The notes beneath the pieces are model-generated. The model ran no database searches. It was not told the origin of the DNA and was given only the letters and a program-made list of their open reading frames with translations. A DNA stretch of 64,000 nt, taken from positions 62,001 through 126,000 of the forward strand of contig ARYC01000555.1 in NCBI GenBank assembly GCA_000711775.1, written 5' to 3'. Shown in pieces: positions 11,037 to 22,839 of this stretch. Source of the DNA: Oxytricha trifallax (taxonomy: Eukaryota; Ciliophora; Spirotrichea; Sporadotrichida; Oxytrichidae). The position numbers and the translations under genes were made by a program. How positions within the stretch are numbered: the first letter of the stretch is position 1; each line of letters opens with the position of its first letter.

Positions 11037-11192
11037 TATAAAAAAACTAAGATAATTACTAGATTTGATTCATGATTTTGAAATTACTATTTTTAGATAT
11101 ATATGCTTTTTAATTGATTTTGCTTAATTTAACCACTTTAATATGAAAGTATTATTAGAATTAATTAATCACTTATAATATTGTAACATATC

Positions 11193-11543
11193 ATGCTACT
11201 TATATTTTTTACATTTTTCATTCTTTCTGTTACCTGGGATGTTGAATGTAAGAATTTGTAGCCTTTTTGCTTTACCAGAACCAGACCAGAGCCTTAATAT
11301 TGCAAAACCAGCGATGACTGTCCTTACTCAGATCAATACTGCAATATTTTACACTAATGCAATTAAGATTGGACACTCTATGTTATAATTAATATAAATA
11401 TTAAATTGTATTTTTCTTCTCAAATATATATTCTATGAAATATATCTAATAATGACCCATGCAAAGTAAAAGAAGACCCTTGTGCTAAAATTTAGTGCTC
11501 TTAGAATTAATAATGTTTTGAAGGAAATTGCTTTACAATTTGA
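11193..11543 (+). CDS. Secreted cysteine-rich protein (gene D)
   Basis: Short hydrophobic leader MLLIFFTFFILSVTWDVEC, then QPFCFTRT...YC-x4-DCPYSDQYCNILHQC...TLY. A 57-bp IES (11395-11451), pointer TAATA, precedes MDS2, which encodes NNDPCKVKEDPCAKIQC...CFEGNCFTI and TGA. Same two-module plan as gene C and clearly paralogous to it (DPC...C...C...C...G.C). TAA/TAG in frame are Gln. Function unknown. Confidence 0.7.
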
Positions 11544-11732
11544 TTTAATAAATAACTTCTAGATAATTAAAAGGAAACAGTTATCTAAATTTATTGATAA
11601 TTAAAACATTTTTCTTCAATTAATTTCTACTTTTAGTCTTTTATTTATTTTTAGGATTATAAAGCAAGTGAGAGAGAGAATATTGATTATATTGCAATGA
11701 GAAATAATAATTGTAATAATAAATTAATTAAA

Positions 11733-12143
11733 ATGGTAAAGACAACTTACCCTTACATGTGGAAATATGTCAACAAGTGGAGTGTAATCATGTACGGTCT
11801 CCTATTCTTTATACCCCTACACTAAGCCATGTTCATGGGTCATCTCCACTGGAAGAGAGGCAAGGTCACCAGACTATAATATAACGATCAGAAATACGTC
11901 AAAATGCTCAACAATCTATATTTAATTTTACTTTTGTGATACCAAAAATCTTAAGTTCTTTCAAATGCTTTAAAATAATTCGCTATTAATTATAAGATTT
12001 TGAATTACTTAATAATTTTACTGAATAGAGGACTAAGAGATAAATTGCTTCAAACTCCTGCATTGGAAGCATACCCTGATTCAGACAACAGATTACACTT
12101 CAAATATATTAAGCCATTCCTCAAGAACCACAGATATGTTTGA
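11733..12143 (+). CDS. Small single-pass membrane protein, conserved-looking, unknown
   Basis: MDS1 starts MVKTTYPYMWKYVNKW and continues into one predicted transmembrane helix (VIMYGLLFFIPLHQAM), followed by a basic segment. A 90-bp IES (11933-12022) is flanked by the 9-base pointer AATTTTACT. MDS2 gives NRGLRDKLLQTPALEAYPDSD...KNHRYV then TGA. The joined frame is about 107 residues. Size, one membrane helix near the N-terminus and a basic C-terminus resemble small accessory subunits of ciliate mitochondrial respiratory complexes, but this is only a resemblance. Convergent with the ZIP gene; the 3' ends meet near 12143. Confidence 0.7.
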
Positions 12144-13914
12144 CAACAATTTATATTGCAGTGCTGCTAGCTTTTTTAAAAGCTAAAGCAATTATTTAAA
12201 CCTAAAATAATTCATATTTATCGCAGTTTTATCAAGTACAAAATAAGAATAAATCACACACAATAATTTCAATTTTGTATCAAGCTTCTCATTATTTATT
12301 GTTTTCATCTTTTTCTAAATTAAATTGATTTTCTATTGATTTAAAAGTGTTTATGATAAGCCATCAGCTATGTTATGCAAGACAAGACCTAGAGTAGTGA
12401 CTGTAACAGTCATAGTCTTTTTAATTTGTTCTCCTTATTGAATCTTTTTCAATTTTCTCTCTTACTCAGATAACTCCGAATACTCATAAACCTCAATTGA
12501 GGCAAAGTTCTCTAGTTTATCATAATTATTTTTGTCTTCTTATCTTTTGATTAAATGGTCACTAGAACGAGAATAGTTTTCGTTCAATATCAAACCGTTA
12601 ATTTATTATAATCTTTTGAAGGATAAACTTTCGAAATGTTTATCAATGTGCTATTGTCCTAGGTGACCCATGTCATACCCAATTTCTTTTACCTTACATT
12701 TCGTAATTTACTTTGAAGTTTTTTGCTTTAAGTCCAAAGTCTTAATTCTTTTGTTGTTATGATCTACTGAGCGACCTCTTTTCTATGGTTAAGGAATAGT
12801 GCTATTCAAATTTTAACTTTCTAGCGAAGTGAACATAAGCTCATCATAATCTTATAAACCACTGCCCATGTTAAGATTTACGTTCAACTCTTTGGACAGA
12901 CTATTTTATGCATTATTATTTTTACCTTAGCCTACTTAAAAAGTTTGGTACATTTTATTTTTGTGTAAGACTCCATCTCTGCAGCTCTTTATGCTACCAT
13001 CGTTCATTTAAGAATTTGTGGTCCTCTCCTCCAAGTCATCATTTAATAAGTCTCTGTTTTTACTATTGTTTGAGTTTCTATTTTATAAGGTCTTTGATTG
13101 CTTGTTAGTATAGAACTAGTTTGAATCCTTAAGATAGTAGTCATTCTTAGACTAATTAGTAAGTGTTGCATTTAAAAGTCTCTGGTTTTCTTAGTCGTTC
13201 TAGGACAATTATTACTCTTCATCGTCACTATAGTCATGCGAATATTTTAATTGTTAATATTCTATAGTAGGGGAAGCTTGGTCATATTTTCCATTCAATT
13301 ATCCAGATTTGAACTACAATTTTTGCTTCAGTTTACTCAGGAAATCTTTAGTATTGCTATTTTTGATAATTCTCTTTTTAGACGATGCTGTTCTGTCTAG
13401 CAGATTATGTTCTTTACGAGAAATTCCAAGTTACATATCTTAAAGAATTTACGCACCTTAGTCAATGAGTAGCATAATCGCAAACCCAATAAGCAGAGAG
13501 GTACCTGCGTATTTATTTATTAACTCATCCTCTTGATTTTCAAATTCAACTTTTAGTTCTTACACTTAAACTTTCAATAATTTTAATCATTAAAAGTGAT
13601 AAAGAATGATTTTCAAAATAATTTTAAGTTTAGCCTAACTGAGATTAATTTTTATGCTCAATTTCGAATTCATCGAATGTTTCTTTGATTTTATTTTGCT
13701 TTATAGAATTGCTCAGAATAGTCATTCCTTCTGGAATTATCACTAAAAGAGCAGCTCCGACAATAAGACCTGCACCATATACCGCAATTAGATTCATTAT
13801 TTTGGCAGATCCTTTCATTTGTGAGGGAATTAGACCAATAGCGAATGTTGTTAGAAAGAGTCCAAAACACTAGGATATAACAAGTTGGCTACTACTCAAA
13901 TAGTGGGACAACAT
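12144..13914 (-). CDS. ZIP-family metal transporter (SLC39A9-like), C-terminus not found here
   Basis: ATG at 13914. The N-terminal MDS encodes two hydrophobic segments with the ZIP9-like blocks GLIPSQMKGSAK and AVYGAGLIVGAALLVIIPEG. Later segments encode a transmembrane stretch (TSLLIGFAIMLLIDQ), a long charged/Gln-rich loop, and TLGLVLHNIADGL, which contains the metal-site H-N-x-x-D of ZIP helix IV. A TTA-pointer IES (about 12187-12359) leads to a last segment ADGLAFKKASST... that ends near 12143. Helix V onwards (HKxP in ZIP9) is not visible in this direction. The gene is therefore incomplete here and may be scrambled. Likely transports Zn2+ across an intracellular membrane (family knowledge). 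Confidence 0.7.
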
Positions 13915-14063
13915 TAAAAATTTTGTAAATTATATTATGCTTCTTATCGATCTTAACCACATATAATAATGACGAAAATTTTTAATCGCTTGCAAATGTT
14001 GGTTTATATATTTATCAATTTTAAACTGTCCATATGATAATATAACGAAAATTAAATATAAGT

Positions 14064-17000
14064 TCAGATATAGTTATTAACATTAAGATCTCCTCCTCTA
14101 TGAGCATGTCTGCTTGTGTCATAATTATTGATTAAAGAGAGTTTTCTTGATATTATTTATTTAGTGCTAAAAGCACTTCCAAAACCTAAAGTTGAATTGA
14201 AATTTTAATTTCCAATGCCCAATCTGTTTCTAGTTTTTTAGTTAATAGTATTATTGAAGACTGGTGCAACTGGCTTGTTTAATAAATTTTGATATTGCTA
14301 TTTGATTTATCTTTCTATAGGCCTTTCTAAAACAGTAACATTGCTCTTTGATTCCAAATTTAACTTCCAAGATTAATTAAAATGAATATTGCACTTTAGC
14401 TATTTTTATAGTATTTTCTTATTTAAAGGTGATTCATTTGATCCAGTTGACATCTCCATAGACTTATTAAAGAAATTAGACTTTGTTTAATTTACTAAAT
14501 TATACTTCGGGAGCTCACTGAGTGTTTAGTTTAGAGAGGGAAGATTATTCTTCTATTATCAAAATACAATTGATTTGGGAAAATTAAATCAAAATATATT
14601 TAGCGATAGCGTAATTAGTGGCAGTTATGTTTTTAATTTTAAACTTATTATACAGATTGTACATTGTACTATTTGATGTTTTTAAAGTTTTTAAAATATT
14701 AAGGAGTACTTTAAAAATAGTACAGATTGTACATTGTACAGTTCTTAGGAATTAGTTTTTTTATTTACTTAATTGTACAGAATGAATATTGAGAGAGACA
14801 ATACAGAATGTGCGGTTGAGTATTCTGAAGTCCTCTGTGATAAAGATCTTTCGATGGAGCTTAGCGATTATCGACTTTCCCGTATTAGGGTCCCCAAACA
14901 GCAGGTCACCCTTTACTTTTATTGAGCATTTTCTAAAGATGGCTCTGTATATCAACTGCATCATAGTACATCATATCCTCCAATTTTCCGTACAGCATTG
15001 AGTGTGGTTTGATAGAATCTTGGTATCAGATCGCTAAAGGAAAGTTTTAAGTGGTTAGAGTTTGGTTTACTTATGAGCCTGCTAAGAAATTATCTTTGAT
15101 TTTCTTAATATCGAAGTCTTCCTGTTGATTGCTCCAGCAGCGCTGGTATAGAACTTCTTTTTCGTCATTGGTCTCAATCTCCAGCACAAAAGTATCACAC
15201 TCGTTGGTTTTGCCATCCATTTTCTGATTTTTCTTTTCCTTAATTATTGTAAGTAATACTTAACTGCCTTTGATCGCGAGAACATATATAATTTAATTGC
15301 CTTGGCACTACACTCATTCAGCATTTCATTTTGTTTTTTAATAATAAATAATTAAAAATAAATCTCTCAATATTCATTCTGTACAATTAAGTAAATAAAA
15401 AAACTAATTCCTAAGAACTGTACAATGTACAATCTGTACTATTTTTAAAGTACGCCTTAATATTTTAAAAACTTTAAAAACATCAAATAGTACAATGTAC
15501 AATCTGTATAATAAGTTTAAAATTAAAAACATAACTGCCACTAATTACGCTATCGCTAAATATATTTTGATTTAATTTTCCCAAATCAATTGTATTTTGA
15601 TAATATGATTATAATAAGGGATTTACTGGAAATACTCCATCTAAGTTTTTGTTTGATTTTATAAGTGGCTCAAGCATTTAGTTACTCTAAGCTTTTATTT
15701 TGATTCTAGATCTATCTATAATAATTAGCTATTAAGGAATGTTTTAGGATTGATTCTTAACTATTGCATCTTCCATTTTTACTTCTTTTGCTATTATTTG
15801 AGATTTACTTCTGACTGATTCCTAATTTTGTATTTTCATCTCATTATGGTTGAAGTAAAATTAAAGTTTATAAATTTCAAGTTTGAAGTATATGTTAGAC
15901 TTGCTCATATCAAAATTCTAATAATTTTTGCTGAAATCAGATAAAGTAGAATTCATCATTGATTTGCCCTAATTCAATGAACTGTATGCAGCTCTAGATT
16001 AAGTGCTTCTTACATTATTTATCTTCAGTTAATCACTCACCTGCTTATAAAATGATTGAGAAGTGAAATTGAGAGAAGGATTATATCTTGAAGCTCCTGC
16101 GTTGTTTTGAGTTTGACTTAGAGAAGGAAAGTTATTTCTTGTGTTTCTCATCTGCTATTAAGATTTTAGATTTATTTTGGCTTGTTGGTTGGTTCTTGCT
16201 TTTTAATAGAATTTTATGCGGCTTAATCTTTCTTACAAGCCTTAAACTTGTAATAAGTGGTTTTTAAAATGAAAAAAAATAATTTTACTAGTTTAGTATT
16301 CTTGTTGCTCATTACTCAAGCTTCTAATTGTATAAATAATCTCCTCTGTATCCTCTTAATTAGCATAAACATTATTGTTGGATCTTTTAGTGCTCTCAAA
16401 TATCTGTTTGATTTTAATTTATCTACTTTTGTTTATTTCAGTTTATATGAGCTCCTCTGAGTTCTTTTCTTCCCTGATTTTAAGACTGAGCCCTCTGGTT
16501 ATATTAGACTGCTGTGTAATTCTATGAGCTTTCATTGTATCTAAATCATTTTCTTATCTCAAATCCCGTTATTTCCTAATCTCAATCTATAACAGCTAGT
16601 CTGCTAATTTATTGCTCTCTTTCTATCTCTTAATCTTTTATTTTGCCAAAGTTCTTATTTCAACCTACTTCTCATTTAGTTATACAGTTGTTATAGGGTA
16701 ATGATTCAGATTGGACTAAACATTTCTTTGTTTAAATAACTCTTTCAAGTTTATGTCTTTATTTGTCTGTGCATATTTCACCCCTCTTCTCTATGGGGAT
16801 CCAGTTTTATTGGGGCTCTTTCTTTTTTAATGTTAAGTTTGAGCTCTCTCGTCTTCGTTTTACAATTCCAAGTCTTGATCAAATCTTCGGAAAGTAAAGC
16901 CGTCCTAGTGCGTTTGATTCATTTAAAATTGAACTTAAGTCTTGTTCAAATCTAAACCTTATTTCATAGGCTTTTTATAGTTGTTACTAGAAAATTACTC

Positions 17001-17252
17001 AGTTTATTAGTTTCAGCTATAGTTGTTTTAATCTTTGTTGTTATATCCACTGATGCATAAATAGGGCTAATCATTATCGAAAATTGTAGTTTTTTCATTG
17101 TTTTAATTCACATTTTTATTGAAAGCATCATGTATTCTTAGAGAGTCATCTTTAAAGGTGACACTTTATATTTGGTTACTAAGGCTTTAATAGAAATTTG
17201 AAGCAGTTGAGTTTCCATTAGAAAGAGCAGAGGATATTTTATTTTATATCAT
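14064..17252 (-). CDS. Asn/Gln/Ser-rich, partly coiled-coil protein of unknown function
   Basis: ATG at 17252, TGA at 14064-14066. A 42-bp IES (16983-17024, pointer TATAGTT on the plus strand) joins ...YNNKDQNNY to KKPMKQGL in frame. The middle (about 16250-16967) is a charged coiled-coil-like region. After an unresolved boundary near 16150-16250 comes a low-complexity region with SLSQTQNN/SLNQTL-type repeats. A 1,053-bp IES (14560-15612, pointer ATTAT) made of a long inverted repeat separates ...NPLLQ from KNNLPSLNQT, again restoring the frame. The tail contains FNSTLGFGSAFST. No domain recognised; the last region is reminiscent of disordered scaffold proteins. Confidence 0.65.
14554..15605. 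repeat. Long inverted-repeat (foldback) element forming an IES
   Basis: Arms 14554-14796 and 15363-15605 (243 bases each) are inverted copies differing at one position (about 14704). They surround a 566-base centre. Each arm contains two copies of TACAGATTGTACATTGTAC. The arms begin within a few bases of the ATTAT pointers (14555-14559 and 15608-15612) of the interrupted gene, so the element and the IES are essentially one unit. This looks like a foldback or MITE-like transposon whose target duplication now serves as pointer. Confidence 0.85.
14761..15222 (-). pseudogene. Broken frame with a P-loop-like motif inside the foldback element
   Basis: On the minus strand from ATG 15222, one frame encodes an acidic stretch beginning MDGKTNECDTFVLEIE and stops at a TGA near 15030. 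Another frame further on contains LLFGDPNTGKSIIAK, a GxxxTGKS Walker-A pattern like those of superfamily-3 helicases and some replication proteins. The frames do not connect, so if this was a replication or transposition gene it is decayed. The motif is short, so the assignment is tentative. Confidence 0.3.
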
Positions 17253-17374
17253 TTTTAAAAAAGTAAAAGTTATCCAAATATAAATTATAATTGGGTTTTA
17301 ATTCCTTTTGTATAACTTACTTCAATTAATTATTTTTTTTTATTTTTAATTAAATTAAATCAATTAAATCAGAA

Positions 17375-18546
17375 ATGGAATAAAATAATATGTCTCGTAA
17401 TTTTCCTAGTAGAACTTAAAACTTAGATAGAGATAATACTTGGAATAATCGATGCGGATATTAGCATAAACTTTTGAACATGCAATGTGTCTAGAATGTA
17501 TATGAATTCTTAGATGAGGTAGATCAAATAAGAATGCAGGCTTTAAATAGAAGACACTATAATTAGATTATTCCTGCCATGCTCTATGAATTGAATTGTT
17601 TTGGGTAGAGATTGATATCAATGAGCCAGAGACAACTTGCTATTTATAATATACCAATGAGAACGCAAATATTCTTCAATCATCCCAATTTAAATGATTT
17701 GTCATACTCCTCTTTTACTGTAGTACAAGAACGAGTAGTAATAACTGGTGGAAATGATTTTGCAGATGAAACTTAATAAGTAAATGGGCATGGAGTCTAT
17801 CTCATTGACTTGCCAAAATATTCTGTGTAAAAGAAACTCAAAAATTATTAACAATTGCAGCTAACTATCAATAAGGGAGCTAATTTGATACATCCCAGAG
17901 TAAGACACTCGAGCACGTCTGATGGTGTGAGATATGTGTATGTGGTTGGATCTCAATATACAAAGGCCAATGATAAGTTTGAGATAAGCTTTTCTTAATT
18001 TAAATGTCAAGTTTTTAAATATTTCAGTCTAACTTTTTATTAAAAAGTTTATATGATACAATAAAAGATCAATGGAGAGAGGGTCCTTCGTTAATTAAAG
18101 GTGGAAAAAATTTATCATGCTGTTACTTTAAATCTGGTCAGAAAGAAGAAAGTATTTGGGTTTACACTACAGGAAAAATGTAGAGACTAGCTTTAAATGG
18201 AGACTATTAGGTTTGGACAGAAATTGAAATAAACGGTGGGAAACTCTTACAAGATTCAAGCAGATAAGCTATGGCTTAAATAAGCATAAATTAAATAATT
18301 ATATTTGGAGGTGAAAATAATATAAATTACAAAGACATCGATGAAGTATTTTATTATAATGTGGAAGATTCAATATTATAAAGTGGTCCTAAATTACCTG
18401 ATAAAATTTTACCTGAAAATCCTGGGTATAACTTAAATTCATTCGCAAGTTTTTATTTTCTTGGGAATATTGGACAAATATTTAAGTTTAATAAGTATGA
18501 GAGATCTTGGCAGAGACTTCCTTTTGAAACTGGATCAGTTTTTTGA
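17375..18546 (+). CDS. Kelch/galactose-oxidase-type beta-propeller protein
   Basis: ATG at 17375, TGA 18544-18546. The N-terminal ~110 residues are charged and Gln-rich. They are followed by kelch-like blades: VVITGGNDFADE, YVYVVGSQYTKA, SIWVYTTGK, IIIFGGENN, FYFLGNIG. The frame is continuous except at 18011-18027, where a 17-base GT...AG stretch (GTTTTTAAATATTTCAG) must be removed to continue, giving 384 residues. This could be a very short spliceosomal intron, or an error or IES of unusual type. Kelch propellers usually mediate protein-protein interaction; the specific role is unknown. Confidence 0.7.
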
Positions 18547-18657
18547 AGAGCTGTTTGAATAAATCTTAATTTTATCACTTATTGCTATTAAAGTAAATTA
18601 ATTAAAAGTAGAGTATTATTATTGATTTTCTTGTAACATTTTTCTTAATGCCTTTAA

Positions 18658-19041
18658 TCATTGAAGTAATTTCTAAGTTTCTTCGCACTTTTCTTGATCA
18701 TTTTAGTAATCAGAACCCTTTTTATAAATTCCTTAATTTTAATTTATCTATTCTTGAATAGTCATCATACTGAAGAACAGCAATACCCCTACAAATAAAA
18801 GCATGCATATGCCTAAGACTCTCTGCCATATAAATCCATCAGCTGATTTGGATATCATTAAACCCCCAGCTAAAATGTAAAATAGTGCTTTGCCTCTAAA
18901 TGTCTTCATAAACAAAAAGTATTTATCTATGAACTTGAACTTCAATTGATCACATAGTACAAATAAGGCGATAAATATCATTAAAGAGGTTTAAATTGCT
19001 TGATGCATAGAGAATTAAAGTTCCAAACTTTATAATCTCAT
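18658..19041 (-). CDS. COPI-associated / TVP15-like small membrane protein
   Basis: Single uninterrupted frame of 127 codons, ATG 19041 to TGA 18658-18660. Several hydrophobic helices are present (SLMIFIALFVLCDQ, ALFYILAGGLMISK, RVLGICMLLFVGVLLFF), with the FRGKALFYILAGG block resembling the GRGLFYIFxG signature of the COPI-associated family of Golgi membrane proteins. The C-terminus is a short polar tail. The assignment rests on this block and the size. Confidence 0.5.
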
Positions 19042-19525
19042 AGTAATTACACCAATTTAACCAAGGAGTAAAATGAATTGCAGGGAGTAGGAAATTTTTT
19101 GAAATACTATTAGTTAGGTGCAAGATCTTTCCTACTAAAATGGCTTTAAACTTGAAGTGTCTGATTAGATATCTTAATTTTGCTATGAGAGACTTTCCAT
19201 TTAAGATTATTTATTAATTATTGCTATAATTAGAATTCTATTCTTATTTGTATTTATGATAAAGTACATAATTAATTTTAATTGAGTATTTTTGTAAAGC
19301 ATGCTCACTTGCTGTTTGTGTGAAATGTATCTATGATGAGCATAACGGTCATAACCTTGTTTAAATCGATGAAATGTGTAAGTAAAAATGTTTTTCATAA
19401 AGCTGTCCAAGCTCATTTTTACAATCATTTTATATTCCTAAACTTTATTAACCATAATTTGAAAAATGTTGATTTTGATTTTTATAGCCAACACTATTAA
19501 GTAGAATATCACAGATTTATCAAAG

Positions 19526-22360
19526 ATGATAATGAACTCTCGTAGATTAACTGACGATAATTTAAGACTTCTGGAGTAAGCAAGAGAAGAATTGAATAAA
19601 CTATTATCTCAATAAATTAAAAATATTGAGTAAGGTTTTGCTGATCTGTTAAGAAGGCTTGAAGAAAAGAAATATGAAATTGTCGTTGAATTCGAAAAGT
19701 AAGTATTTGAGAAGTCCTTATGAATTTCAAAATCTATCCCAAGGCTTTTATCTATATTAAATTATGAACTAAAGCATAATCTTACTGTTAAAGTAAATAA
19801 TAGCAAGTACAAGAGAGAAGATCAAAGATTAATAACAATCCAAAACAATCTTGATAGAAACAAGGAAGAAATTGGAAATATTGAGAAAATATTCATGGAG
19901 TTAATAGAATTCGTGGATCAAAGCTCTGATGCTCAAATCTTGCTAAAAGTTTCAGATGTGACCTCATTTTTACACAAATCGTTCACAGATCTTGAAAATA
20001 TTACAAAGTTCTAGCTGCATGAAAAGAATGAGATTTATATTTAACCAAGCTTTCGCCCTCTTTATCTTAATACTGCTAAAACTTTAGAATTGGTAAAGAG
20101 GTTTGAGATGATAGTATAAAAAATACTAAGTATTTAGAAATTTGTTTCTAGTTATTCTGTATTAAATGATTGCTCCTGCTGCAGATTAATTTAATGCTTT
20201 TGAGTTGAAGTTCTTAAAATAACCAAGTCCAGATCAAATTAAATCATTAGATAACCCTGATTCATATGGGGCTCTACCTTTTGGTGGAACTAATCAACTT
20301 ATGACGTAGAAATAAGTTAGGGAAAATTTCAGTTTAAGTCAGCTTGGATAAAAATCAGCTTCAAAAAGATAAATGCCTGTCAGTTATAATAAAAATATTA
20401 AACAATTTTATTTTTTTAATAGTACACTTAAAATTATTAATAAATTAAAAAATATATAGTAATAATAAGTAATTTCATGGTAAAGGTTAGTACAAAAGAT
20501 TCTTTTCTAGACTATAAATAGAATGTTGTATAATTAAAAAGCAAATTTTATTTCTCCAAACGGTTTCATAATTCATTCAAATTAAATTAATTATTTAATG
20601 TATTTATTTAATTATAAAAGCATTAATTAATATAATTTATTATAATCAAATTCAAGATTTGAGACAGCAACCATCGAGGATCAGCAACCTTTCGAAAGAC
20701 AAATCAGTCAAGAATCTTAAACAAACAGTGACCAATCCAAAGCATCACTAAATCGCAGAGGTAAGCAAGGCTAATAAAGAAGAACCATAATTAGGGATGA
20801 AATGTAGATGCCACTACCTTAATCAAATTCACAACAGAATCTAACTAGAAATAGTATGAATTAGCCACTCAGACTTCAAAAGGGAGAGATGGACTCTTCT
20901 ATTATTGGAAGAAATTCAACTGCCACACCGTAATCTTCTTAATAAGCAGCTCTGAATTAAGTTTAACAGTATCAATCAATGAACAACTAATACTCTCATT
21001 CTAATTTCAACCAGTAAAATGGCCTTTTGACTTAAGCTCCATAAAGAAAAGCATAAGCTACTCCTGGAACTGCGAAAAATAAAGCTTATGATGCTTTTGA
21101 TTAGATATCTGGGAAACCTTAGACAAATTTGAAATTGGGTATGTAGAAGTTATTCGATGACTCGATTAATGATGTGATTTACATGTATGGTCCGAAGACT
21201 GATGTATACATGTTTAAAATTGGTTAAGGAGAGTGGGAAATGAAACAGTTAGAAAAAAGTAGCGATTATTAAGGAGGGTTAAAGAATTTCAGTTTATGCA
21301 ATTTAGGTAATTAAAGAACATTTATGACAGGTGGAGTGTTAATTGCAAACAATACTCCATCATCAAATGTTTATGAGTTTAATCTGGCCAATATGTTTTA
21401 AAGCATTAAGAAGAAACCTATGAATCAAAAGAGATATGGACATGGATCTATTGCCTTAAAAAGTTAGGTTTATGTACTTGGAGGGTATGGACACAAAGAT
21501 TAACCTGGAGAACCCCCTCAAACCCTTGCTTCTTGTGAAAAGTTTAATTAAACATCTAACAATTGGGAAAACATAAGTGGAATGAATTAGGCAAGAGTTT
21601 TCTTTGGCTTTTGCTCTATAGATGAATAGTACATTTACACTTTTGGTGGAATTCACGATTACTAGTTCTTATCAAATATAGAGAAGTATGATGTGATTAC
21701 TGATACATGGATTAGCTTGTACTTTAAACTGCCTTCTCCACTTGCAAAACTTTCAGCTATAGCTCATGATAAAAAGAACATACTTGTCTTTGGAGGTATG
21801 ACAGCAGATTATGAACCTTAAACATCAGTGTATAATTTAGATGTGAATTCTGCTAAATTCATAAAGAAAGCTTCTATGAGAAATGAAAGACTAAAACCCT
21901 AAAGTAATTATGAATATATCTAAATTTATAAGAAATTAATTTAAGTCTGTTATCTTACAAAATTATAATATAAAAAGATAAACATATATGGAAAGAAATA
22001 AAAATTAGAAAGATTAGCTTCTTTTTTCTTAAATAAATGATAATATAAGATGACAGCTGTTTTGCACTAGAATTTTAATTTAATTATAAAACTATTAAAG
22101 CTCAATAATAATTATTCTTTAATTTTAAATCTAATTCATAATCAAAAATATTAATAATCTATTATTTAAGGTTTTGACTGCTAGATACTGGGGCTTTCTT
22201 CTCAAAAGATCAGCATATTTATGCCTTAAACGGTTGTTACTCTGATTTTACTTGTGAAAGATTCAACATAGTTGCCAATAGGTGGGAATACATACCCAGC
22301 TATCAGCTAGTTTCTAATCATAAACCTATAAATGACTATATCGGTATAATTAAGAATTGA
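19526..22360 (+). CDS. Coiled-coil plus kelch-repeat protein (TRIM/RBCC-like without its RING)
   Basis: The start chosen is the first ATG (19526), but the frame is open further upstream, so a preceding MDS is possible. The N-terminal ~170 residues are a typical long coiled coil (LTDDNLRLLEQAREELNKLL...). Two introns are supported by GT...AG and frame: 19699-19803 (105 bases) and 20151-20184 (34 bases). After an IES between about 20400 and 20655 comes a Ser/Gln-rich linker and then kelch blades: VYVLGGYGHK, YIYTFGGIHDY, ILVFGGMTADY. A last MDS (about 22180-22360) ends IYALNGC...YIPSYQL...IIKN, TGA. The boundary of the last IES (21900-22180) was not resolved. Confidence 0.7.
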
Positions 22361-22404
22361 TAACCTATAATTGATTTCATTTTATAATTTTGATTAATAT
22401 AATG

Positions 22405-22839
22405 TCATTAGATTTAAACTTATATTTCTCTTAGATTAATGCAATGAAAAAAATACTCAATAGGCTTGTCTGGATGTTTTTAACAAGGAAATATGTTTGA
22501 TAATTTGACTGTGCCAGGGTTTACCATTAAGCTCAGCAACTTATAGTTAATTTTGAAGTCTTCAGCTTAGTGCTGCTCTCCGATAACTGTCTGACAAGTG
22601 GGACATTTGTTCTCTACTCATTTATTACCAATAATCTCTTCAATGCAGCAAGAGCAGTAAGTGTGTGCACAATCATATTTTTAATTTGTAATTTTGAGTT
22701 CGATATTTGATAAACAAATTTAATTTATCAAAGAATCATTTATTTTAAAAAAATCAGGCAAGATACAAGGAACTCTTTGTTCTTCATCAAAAGGTTCATC
22801 ACATCTGTCACAGGTTACTATTACACCTGCTCCAATCAT
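22405..22839 (-). CDS. RING finger plus B-box-like fragment
   Basis: ATG 22839. MDS1 encodes CDRCDEPFDEEQRVPCILP. An IES with pointer ATGATT (minus-strand reading) joins it in frame to NDCAHTYCSCCIEE, followed by KCPTCQ, giving the C-x2-C...C-x-H-x3-C-x2-C...C-x2-C ligands of a RING. A B-box-like CQKHPDKPIEYFFHC follows. Between CIEE and KCPTC an in-frame TGA lies in a 15-base GTAATAAATGAGTAG (22614-22628 on plus). Removing it as a mini-intron restores the frame; otherwise the gene is broken. The fragment ends soon after half a B-box. It lies just beyond, and opposite to, the coiled-coil/kelch gene that lacks such an N-terminus. Confidence 0.6.

Noticed and set aside
12908..13108. A plus-strand 66-codon frame rich in Phe/Leu/Cys.
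   Set aside because: Antisense to the Gln-rich loop of the ZIP transporter, whose frame is continuous there.
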